Below, piece by piece: positions 1-4,706 of a stretch of 5,476 nucleotides of DNA (positions are counted from its first letter, which is position 1; every line of letters begins with the position of its first letter). The notes beneath the pieces were generated by a model. That model worked only from the letters and a program-made list of their open reading frames with translations. It was not told where the DNA came from and did no database searches. This DNA comes from Verrucomicrobiales bacterium (GTDB taxonomy: Bacteria; Verrucomicrobiota; Verrucomicrobiia; Limisphaerales; RI-55): positions 1-5,476 of the forward strand of contig DNDP01000425.1 of the NCBI GenBank assembly GCA_003484235.1, given 5' to 3'. The position numbers were made by a program, and so were the translations under genes.

Positions 1-87
1 CACGAAAAGCTGACCTACCGCTTCCAGGGCCGCGATTTCCGGCTGACGGATGTGCACGGGCACTTGGTGGAGAGTTTGGTGGCGTAA
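1..87 (+). CDS. 3' end of an unidentified protein (partial)
   Basis: An open frame from base 1 gives 28 residues ending in TAA at 85-87. The peptide contains the stretch YRFQGRDFRLTDVHGHLVES, a mixed basic and beta-like tail ending in LVA. The upstream part lies outside the window. The stop lies 47 nt before the next start, with no hairpin plus T-run between them, so cotranscription with the downstream gene is possible. I do not recognise the family. The tail of a transposase or integrase-like protein came to mind, but nothing here proves it. It could also be a chance open frame, since only 28 codons are visible. Confidence 0.45.
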   Translation, partial: HEKLTYRFQGRDFRLTDVHGHLVESLVA

Positions 88-123
88 GGTTGCCAGTGCC
101 GGGCGATTATTTGGGAAACAAAA

Positions 124-129
124 AAGGAG
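124..129 (+). promoter_or_regulatory. Shine-Dalgarno AAGGAG that sets the start at 135
   Basis: AAGGAG lies five bases before the ATG at 135. The frame is also open from an ATG at 90, which would add 15 residues, but that ATG has no ribosome binding site. The Shine-Dalgarno therefore favours the start at 135. It is the only strong Shine-Dalgarno in front of any gene in the window. Confidence 0.75.
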
Positions 130-134
130 CGAGA

Positions 135-1496
135 ATGCCAGAAACAAATCCGGTCATCGTCGTGTGCGGTGAAGCGAATGCTGCGCGCTTTGAGCAGTCG
201 GTTGCCAACCAGCTTACCAGGCCTATCGAAGTTGTTTACGCGAGCACCAAGGATGAATTGTTCCTCGAAATCAGGCGACACAAGCCCCTGCTCTGCCTCG
301 TTGAACATCAGGTGCCAGTTGTCAGTGTGGCCGATCAACTCAACGCGATTTTCTCAGGCTCCGGAGTAGACATGTCAGACTTGGCGGGCAACCAGGCATT
401 CGGCTTGGGGGATCAGGCCGTCGCGCGCGAGCTACTTCCCGAACTCAAGAAACTAAGCCCGGACACCAAGTTTGTCGTGACCTGCCACATTCGGGGAGGC
501 GGCATGGGGAAAGAGGAACGGCGGAAATACTCGGATGCAAGAGGAGTTGAGCGTGTCGTTGGCTTCATCAATTCAACGAACCATTCCGCGTTTCTGATCA
601 AACTGATCAGCAAAGTCTATTTCGACCAGAAGTGGACTCCGCAACTGCTTGCCGATGCGAGAAACAAAGGTAGGGCGAAGTCAGCGGATGACCAGGGAGA
701 ATCCGAAGTGCCGGTCGGCGACGCCTCGTCCGACAAGAACAACGACACTCCGGTTCTTCACGTGAAGGATGGCAAGGCCTACTACATGAAATCTGCCATC
801 CGTGGAGCGGATGCAGCTTCCTTCAAGCGGCTGCTGGGTCCATGGGCGAGAGACAAGCGAAAGGTGTATTGGGCCAGTCGCGCGTGCAGCGGAGCGGATG
901 CTGGTTCGTTTGAGCCCCTCAACATCATCTACGGCAGGGACAAGTGCGCCGTTTTTAATCAGACTTCTGTGTTGAAGGGCGCGGATCGTTATACGTTCGA
1001 GGCACTGGATGCGGGAGTGGATGACACGGGTGACATCTGGCAGATTTACCACCCAACCGTTGGCTATGGTCGTGACGCCAGCCGTGTCTATTTTGCAGGA
1101 CAATCGGTAAGGGATGCTGATCCGGGCACATTCGTTTCGCTTGGTAACCGCTTCGGTCGCGACAAGAATCACATCTATTTTGAAGGGCGGAAGCTCAAGG
1201 GTGCGGACTTGAAGACCTGGCGCCACTGGGCAGGGAACCTGAGTCTCGATTCCCAATTCGTCTACTACGAGACAAACCGGGTTGCCGGAGTACATCGGCG
1301 CTCGGTGAAACTTTTGGCTTACGGAAATGCCTTCATGGATCGTAGCCGAGTCTACTTGAACGGACAGGCAACCTCCACGACCGATTTCTTGGACCGACTC
1401 TCGTTCGCAATTAAGAAGGTTTCCGGAATGAGGGACACGCTTGAAACTGGACAAGCATTCGAACGGCAGCTGGACGAGTGGCCAGCGTACTACTGA
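135..1496 (+). CDS. Receiver-like domain fused to DKNYY repeats
   Basis: A 453-residue protein, probably cytoplasmic, with no signal peptide or membrane segment. Residues 5-162 read like a CheY-type receiver: hydrophobic strands at 6-11, 31-36, 51-56, 112-117 and 140-144, ending with GFINSTNHSAFLIKLI where receivers have a conserved Lys and the last helix. The phospho-acceptor position after the third strand appears to be Glu57-His58, and the conserved Lys is replaced by Asn, so it would be a pseudo-receiver. Residues 170-208 are a hydrophilic linker. About seven repeats of roughly 29 residues start near 210, 239, 268, 313, 342, 371 and 401, on the pattern RDK..VY..G..[L/I].GAD..[S/T]F; this is the DKNYY family signature. 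Repeat 3 carries an insertion of about 16 residues. DKNYY proteins have no well-defined biochemical role; some sit near effector or toxin genes, so an immunity or signalling role is only a guess. The gene looks less GC-rich than the beta-helix genes downstream, which may indicate transfer. Confidence 0.85.
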   Translation: MPETNPVIVVCGEANAARFEQSVANQLTRPIEVVYASTKDELFLEIRRHKPLLCLVEHQVPVVSVADQLNAIFSGSGVDMSDLAGNQAFGLGDQAVARELLPELKKLSPDTKFVVTCHIRGGGMGKEERRKYSDARGVERVVGFINSTNHSAFLIKLISKVYFDQKWTPQLLADARNKGRAKSADDQGESEVPVGDASSDKNNDTPVLHVKDGKAYYMKSAIRGADAASFKRLLGPWARDKRKVYWASRACSGADAGSFEPLNIIYGRDKCAVFNQTSVLKGADRYTFEALDAGVDDTGDIWQIYHPTVGYGRDASRVYFAGQSVRDADPGTFVSLGNRFGRDKNHIYFEGRKLKGADLKTWRHWAGNLSLDSQFVYYETNRVAGVHRRSVKLLAYGNAFMDRSRVYLNGQATSTTDFLDRLSFAIKKVSGMRDTLETGQAFERQLDEWPAYY

Positions 1497-1534
1497 ATCT
1501 CGTCAGCGGCGAAACTTGAAATCAGCTGCCCAAC

Positions 1535-1672
1535 CTACATCCACGCCGCCCAGCCATGCGTCGCCATGATCGTTCGGACCAACGGCCCTGTCCGCTGGAC
1601 GGAGACGTGGCTGAGTTTGGCCTCGAGTGCCTTCCGGCTGACGGCGTAGTTCAGGTCACACTGGTGCAGCCC
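1535..1672 (-). pseudogene. Remnant of a PemK/MazF-like toxin 3' end
   Basis: Read on the minus strand, this stretch encodes 45 residues plus stop (TAG) that align without gaps to the last 45 residues of the intact toxin at 2553-2885. By eye 32 of 45 are identical, including CDL, YAVSRKAL and the terminal HGWAAWM. The frame stays open upstream to an ATG at 1813, but beyond 1672 the match breaks. A CRKTKR stretch (about 1705-1722) may correspond to CSTKR of the intact toxin, with the DEADGLDWP segment lost or frameshifted between. The N-terminal strands with the catalytic-loop region are absent, and no antitoxin partner precedes it. It is best read as a decayed paralogue. The alternative, a 92-residue protein started at 1813, would overlap vapB on the other strand and is unlikely. 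Confidence 0.75.
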
Positions 1673-1712
1673 TGAACACCCCTGGACATTGAGTTCGGCA
1701 CCAAGATCCCGC

Positions 1713-1741
1713 TTGGTTTTTCGGCAGGGCACACCTAGTTT
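1713..1741 (+). promoter_or_regulatory. Putative vapB promoter, leaderless geometry
   Basis: TTGGTT (1713-1718), a 17-nt spacer, then TAGTTT (1736-1741), followed by six bases and the ATG at 1748. The spacing is identical to that before the two other antitoxin genes in the window. Matches to the sigma70 consensus are weak: three of six for each box. No Shine-Dalgarno is visible before this ATG, which fits a transcript starting at or next to the start codon. Confidence 0.4.
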
Positions 1742-1747
1742 GCCGGC

Positions 1748-1978
1748 ATGGATACCGCCACAGTAACCAAAGAGGGTGACCTGCAGACCGTTCGTCTGCC
1801 CAAGGGAATCCACCTCTCCTCCACCACGGTTTACGTGCGGCAGGCCGGCGATTCAGTGGTTCTGGAACCGGTCCGGTCCGCCACCTGGCCGCCGGGTTTC
1901 TTCGATGCCATCCGCATCGACGATTCCGCCTTCGAGCGTCCCGATCAGGGTCACTTGCCGCCGGTAAGGCAAATCTGA
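1748..1978 (+). CDS. vapB: Orphan VapB-type (AbrB/SpoVT fold) antitoxin
   Basis: A 76-residue antitoxin of the VapB type. Residues 1-45 form the swapped-hairpin DNA-binding domain seen in AbrB/VapB proteins: TATVTKEGDLQTVRLPKGI, then STTVYVRQAGDSVVLEP. The C-terminal tail, with WPPGFFDAIRIDDSAFERPD, is the part that in VapB proteins wraps the partner VapC PIN-domain ribonuclease. The length is typical, so the gene looks complete. No vapC follows. The stop at 1976-1978 is only 16 nt from the end of a convergent MazF-type toxin gene. It is therefore an orphan, perhaps left after loss of vapC, and could counter a VapC encoded elsewhere or act as a repressor. The start was chosen for the typical N-terminus. 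There is no clear Shine-Dalgarno; the upstream promoter-like element suggests a leaderless message. Its 5' flank is the decayed toxin remnant. Confidence 0.85.
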   Translation: MDTATVTKEGDLQTVRLPKGIHLSSTTVYVRQAGDSVVLEPVRSATWPPGFFDAIRIDDSAFERPDQGHLPPVRQI

Positions 1979-1994
1979 GCGTTCACCAGCGCCA

Positions 1995-2318
1995 TCAATC
2001 CAACCCCAGCGTGAAGCGGATGACTTCACAGATCCGGGCCAATGGTTCCTCCGGGAATGGGGCCAGCCGGCGAATGATCCTCGCATTGTCGATCCCGGCA
2101 ATGCCCAACACGTTGACCACGCTTTCCTGCTTCAACCAGGCCGGTTTCGGAAAGGCGACCTCGCATTCCCCGCCGCGAATCTCGGACGTCAGCGGCACCA
2201 CGATCGACATGTTGCGTTCCCGATCCGGATTCCTGACCGAGATCACCACGCACGGCCGAATCTTGCCGAGATAGCCGAGGTCCACGAGGACGACATCCCC
2301 ACGATCAAAGCTGGTCAT
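1995..2318 (-). CDS. mazF: MazF/PemK-family mRNA interferase toxin
   Basis: A 107-residue toxin of the MazF/PemK/CcdB fold, an endoribonuclease family that cuts cellular mRNA at short sequences when freed from its antitoxin. Visible family landmarks are RGDVVLVDLG (6-15), then Arg21-Pro22 and VVIS, matching the conserved RP-VVIS segment whose Arg is a known catalytic residue in MazF. PLTS follows at 42-45, with the conserved Thr. Then come ESVVNVLGIAGIDNARI and a C-terminal helix ending LGLD. The Gln often seen in the strand before the ID motif is replaced (GIAGID). The frame is open upstream to an ATG at 2381, but the start at 2318 gives the family N-terminus. It overlaps the antitoxin gene by 14 nt in another frame, so translational coupling is likely. 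It runs tail-to-tail with vapB, 16 nt apart. Confidence 0.88.
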   Translation of the reverse strand: MTSFDRGDVVLVDLGYLGKIRPCVVISVRNPDRERNMSIVVPLTSEIRGGECEVAFPKPAWLKQESVVNVLGIAGIDNARIIRRLAPFPEEPLARICEVIRFTLGLD

Positions 2319-2508
2319 AGTCCACGTCGGGAGCAGGGCCGAGTTTGTCCCAATGGTTCGCCAGGGAGCGAAGCTCGGCATCGTGCAACGCCATCTCAGA
2401 TTCCTGCGCTTGCGGCAGACGCTCGTCCAGCGCGCGGCGAAGGTCGTTCTGTTCGGACGGAGGCAGCTTTTCTATCTCCTTGAGAATCTCGGTGACGGTT
2501 ACTGACAT
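2305..2508 (-). CDS. Small antitoxin paired with the MazF toxin
   Basis: A 67-residue protein placed directly before and overlapping the MazF-type toxin, hence the likely antitoxin. Residues 1-31 (SVTVTEILKEIEKLPPSEQN onward) look alpha-helical and resemble the N-terminus of small addiction-module antitoxins that begin with a T-EIL-E-E-LP-EQ pattern. The C-terminal half is acidic and probably unstructured when free, with HWDKLGPAPDVDYDQL at the end, typical of toxin-wrapping tails. I see no clear AbrB, Phd or CopG DNA-binding motif, so the exact family is open. The ATG at 2508 was chosen over an in-frame ATG at 2685, which would run through the neighbouring toxin gene. A conserved promoter-like leader lies immediately upstream. 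GGGGAG nine bases before the ATG could alternatively serve as a ribosome binding site. Confidence 0.75.
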   Translation of the reverse strand: MSVTVTEILKEIEKLPPSEQNDLRRALDERLPQAQESEMALHDAELRSLANHWDKLGPAPDVDYDQL

Positions 2509-2514
2509 GTTGGG

Positions 2515-2543
2515 AAACTCCCCGCAGGGCGTTGCTCCGTCAA
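2515..2543 (-). promoter_or_regulatory. Putative antitoxin promoter, leaderless geometry
   Basis: On the minus strand: TTGACG (2543-2538), a 17-nt spacer, GAGTTT (2520-2515), six bases (CCCAAC), then ATG at 2508. TTGACG is a five-of-six match to the sigma70 -35 box. GAGTTT is a poor -10, keeping only the A at position 2 and the final T. The stretch GGGAGTTTCCC is also a near-palindrome that could be an operator. Nearly the same leader precedes the antitoxin at 3169. Confidence 0.45.
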
Positions 2544-2552
2544 GGTGGAACC

Positions 2553-2885
2553 TTACATCCACGCCGCCCAACCATGTGCTGCCAGGAGCGTCCGGGCCAG
2601 CGGCCCTTTCCGTTGGTCGGAGACGTGGCCGCGTTTGGCTCCCAAGGCCTTTCGGCTGACGGCGTAGATCAGGTCGCACTTGCACAAAGTTGGCCAGTCG
2701 AGGCCGTCCGCTTCATCAAGAATGACTTCATGTGCCTCCGCTTTCCAACCGGCCCGTTTGGTTGAACAGAGAATCACCTCCACGTCGGGCTTGTTGGCGG
2801 CGCGACCGGGATGGGACACGATCACCGCCGGATGCGGTTCCGGCCAGCCGGGGGGCTGCCAGCTTACGATGTCCCATTGGTTCAT
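2553..2885 (-). CDS. PemK/MazF-like toxin of a second TA module
   Basis: A 110-residue protein of the PemK/MazF-like type II toxin group, expected to be an mRNA-cleaving endoribonuclease. The N-terminal strand is WDIVSWQPPGWPEPHPAVIV. It follows the family pattern of a strand, a loop and an [R/H]PAVIVS strand, but His18 replaces the usual Arg before Pro. VEVILCSTKRA (35-45) matches the strand that carries the conserved Ser/Thr. DEADGLDWPTLCKCDLIYAV is a highly recognisable block of this subgroup. A C-terminal helical stretch ends in HGWAAWM. The gene starts within the stop of the upstream antitoxin (ATGA overlap, 2882-2885), so it is translationally coupled. It differs clearly from the toxin at 1995-2318. 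A degraded copy of its 3' end lies at 1535-1672. Its stop is 9 nt from the promoter-like element of the next module. Confidence 0.85.
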   Translation of the reverse strand: MNQWDIVSWQPPGWPEPHPAVIVSHPGRAANKPDVEVILCSTKRAGWKAEAHEVILDEADGLDWPTLCKCDLIYAVSRKALGAKRGHVSDQRKGPLARTLLAAHGWAAWM

Positions 2886-3169
2886 TCCTCAATAGGCGTC
2901 AGACCCTTCGCAGCGGCATCGACGAACGCCGACTCCGTTTTCTCCCATTTGGCATCCTTGGGCAGCTCCTCGACGACCGGCACCGAGATCATCCGGGCGT
3001 TCCGGCTGGGGCGGACCCGGCGAACCACCCAGCAATCGTCGGCGAGCTGCTGAATTGAAACCACGGCATCCGGAGGCAGCGTGGCGGGCATCACCACCCG
3101 CCGCCGGGCATCAACCCGGGTGGTGGTGAACCGGGCGTTGCCGGTAGACTTGTTCTTGGCTGAAGGCAT
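2882..3169 (-). CDS. AbrB-like antitoxin of the second TA module
   Basis: A 95-residue protein directly upstream of and overlapping the PemK-like toxin by 4 nt, so the likely antitoxin and operon autoregulator. After a basic N-terminal tail (PSAKNKSTGNARF), residues about 13-55 fit an AbrB/SpoVT-type swapped hairpin: TTTRVDARRRVVMPATLPPD, then AVVSIQQLADDCWVVRRVRP. The remaining 40 residues (SVPVVEELPKDAKW, then a short helix and GLTPIEE) would be the toxin-binding part. The domain call is moderate; the antitoxin role rests mainly on position, size and overlap. The ATG at 3169 is preceded by the leader shared with the antitoxin at 2508. No stronger Shine-Dalgarno than GGGGA is visible. Confidence 0.8.
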   Translation of the reverse strand: MPSAKNKSTGNARFTTTRVDARRRVVMPATLPPDAVVSIQQLADDCWVVRRVRPSRNARMISVPVVEELPKDAKWEKTESAFVDAAAKGLTPIEE

Positions 3170-3175
3170 GGTGGG

Positions 3176-3204
3176 AAGTTCCCCGGTCGGGATGGAGCCG
3201 TCAA
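3176..3204 (-). promoter_or_regulatory. Putative antitoxin promoter, leaderless geometry
   Basis: On the minus strand: TTGACG (3204-3199), a 17-nt spacer, GAACTT (3181-3176), six bases (CCCACC), then ATG at 3169. GGGAACTTCCC is a perfect inverted repeat around a central C and overlaps the proposed -10. It could be an operator for the antitoxin or antitoxin-toxin complex. GGGGA could instead act as a weak ribosome binding site. Confidence 0.45.
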
Positions 3205-3396
3205 GACCATCTGCGGCGGATCGGACCGGTCCAAAGGCTGAAGCCGGCGAGGCGAACGAAACTTGGATTCGTCGATCGCCGGCACTCCAGCTGCCCGAAC
3301 GCTGCGACTGCCGGGCCGAGGACGAACCGCTGCGGGCTTGTCGAACCGGCCGCTGGCGGCCATCCTTCCAACGTCATCCACAGCCCCCAGCCGACC

Positions 3397-4659
3397 ATGA
3401 AAGCGATTCTTGCCCTTGCCGCGGTTTTCCTCGCCGCAACCACTCTGCCCGCCCAGCACGCGCGCCGGGCTTATCCCGAGAACGACCTCCTCGCCCGGCC
3501 GGGCATCCGGATCACCGTCGGCCACAGCGGCGCCGACCTCAATGGCACCGACAACCGCGTCCTGCAGGCGGCGGTCGACTATGTCGGGCAGCTCGGAGGC
3601 GGCGTGGTCGAGATCGGCCCCGGCGAATATCTGATGCGTGATTCCCTCCATCTCCGCTCCGGGGTGACGATCCGCGGCTCCGGCAAGACGACCGTATTAA
3701 AGAAGGCGCCCTCGAAGCGCAGCCTGCTCGCAGCGGACGGCGACTTCGGCGAGGAGGCGATCACGGTGGCGGACCCGGACCAGTTCAACATCGGGGACGG
3801 CGTTTACATCGCGACGAAACGCGTCCACGGCTTTCACACGATCTGCGCGACGGTGCTGAACAAGCGGGACAACTACGTGACGCTGAGCCGGCCGTTGAAC
3901 GCCGACTGCATGATGGCCGACGCCGCCTTTGCCGCGACGGTCTTTCCGGTGATCAGCGCCTATCACGTCCGCGATTTCCGGATCGAGAAACTGGCCATCC
4001 ACGGCGACCGCGAGTCCAACGAGCTGATCGACGGCTGCCGCGGGGCCGGCATCTTCTTCTACCAGGGCGACGCCGGGGTGATCGACGGCGTGATCGTCCG
4101 CTATTACAACGGCGACGGGATCAGCTTCCAGCAGTCCAACGACGTGAAGGTGCTGAACAGCATCGTTGAGAACTGCGCGGGCGGCGGCATTCACCCGGGG
4201 AGCGGTTCGCAGCGGAGCGTGGTCGCCGACTGCCTCGTCCGCGGGAACGGCCGGGATGGCTTCTTTTTCTGCTGGCGGGTCCGCGATGCCGTTGTGGAGC
4301 GGAATCTGTTCGCCGACAACGGCGGCGTGGGCATTTCGATCGGCCACAAGGACAGCGACAACCTGATCCGCGAGAACACCGTGAAGGGCAACCAGTCGGG
4401 CGGCGTTCATTGGCGGCGCGAGACAGAGCCGATGAGCGGCCACCGCAACCGGCTGTTCGGCAATACGGTGCTGAACAACGGCCGGTTCCAGCTCTTCATC
4501 GACGGCGAAACGGAAGGGACGGTGATCCGGAGCAACCGCATCGAAAGCGCGGTCGCGGAAATTCCGGCCATACGCATCGGCGCCGGAACCCGATCAGTGA
4601 CGATCGAAAAGAATCAGATCAAAGCTGACCGCGAGCTCGTGGACGAGCGGAAGCAGTGA
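3397..4659 (+). CDS. Exported right-handed beta-helix protein
   Basis: A 420-residue protein with a classical signal peptide: MK, a hydrophobic core at 3-17, and likely cleavage after LPA (19) or QHA (22). It is therefore periplasmic, outer-surface or secreted. Residues about 41-100 (SGADLNGTDNRVLQAAVDYV, then GGGVVEIGPGEYLM and SGVTIRGSG) match the opening of pectate-lyase-like beta-helix proteins. Residues about 186-405 are successive beta-helix coils of roughly 22-25 residues with short strands and Asn/Gly turns, such as YYNGDGISFQQSNDVKVLNS, RGNGRDGFFF, DNGGVGISIG and NTVLNNG. The fold is common in polysaccharide lyases, hydrolases and epimerases, but I cannot name a substrate or catalytic residues. 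The coils end near 405 and a short charged tail follows, so the protein looks complete. No Shine-Dalgarno is evident before the start, which was chosen for the signal peptide. A related protein starts 47 nt downstream, suggesting an operon. Confidence 0.85.
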   Translation: MKAILALAAVFLAATTLPAQHARRAYPENDLLARPGIRITVGHSGADLNGTDNRVLQAAVDYVGQLGGGVVEIGPGEYLMRDSLHLRSGVTIRGSGKTTVLKKAPSKRSLLAADGDFGEEAITVADPDQFNIGDGVYIATKRVHGFHTICATVLNKRDNYVTLSRPLNADCMMADAAFAATVFPVISAYHVRDFRIEKLAIHGDRESNELIDGCRGAGIFFYQGDAGVIDGVIVRYYNGDGISFQQSNDVKVLNSIVENCAGGGIHPGSGSQRSVVADCLVRGNGRDGFFFCWRVRDAVVERNLFADNGGVGISIGHKDSDNLIRENTVKGNQSGGVHWRRETEPMSGHRNRLFGNTVLNNGRFQLFIDGETEGTVIRSNRIESAVAEIPAIRIGAGTRSVTIEKNQIKADRELVDERKQ

Positions 4660-4706
4660 CAGGGGCCCGGGGCCAACGGCCGCACCCGCGACCGCCATTT
4701 CCTGAC

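Noticed and set aside
38..50. A 13-bp exact match (TTCCGGCTGACGG) between 38-50 and about 1632-1644
   Set aside because: A single match of this length is about what chance allows in 5.5 kb of GC-rich sequence, and the flanks do not align.
90..134. Upstream ATG at 90 as the start of the DKNYY-repeat protein
   Set aside because: It has no ribosome binding site and the encoded 15 residues look like translated leader; AAGGAG sits at the right distance from the ATG at 135.
681..1454. 257-residue minus-strand frame opposite the DKNYY repeats
   Set aside because: The plus strand has the repeat signature in register and a Shine-Dalgarno; the minus frame shows no recognisable motif.
1535..1813. An intact 92-residue minus-strand protein
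   Set aside because: Only the last 45 residues resemble a known gene (the toxin at 2553); the N-terminal half does not fit the family and overlaps vapB on the opposite strand.
3697..4443. Long minus-strand open frame opposite the first beta-helix gene
   Set aside because: It is rich in Ala, Val, Asp and His with no domain pattern, as expected for the reverse strand of a GC-rich gene; the plus strand carries a clear signal peptide and beta-helix.
4660..4706. Possible terminator hairpin GGCC-AAC-GGCC between the two beta-helix genes
   Set aside because: The stem is only four base pairs and no T-run follows; a short spacer inside an operon is the simpler reading.
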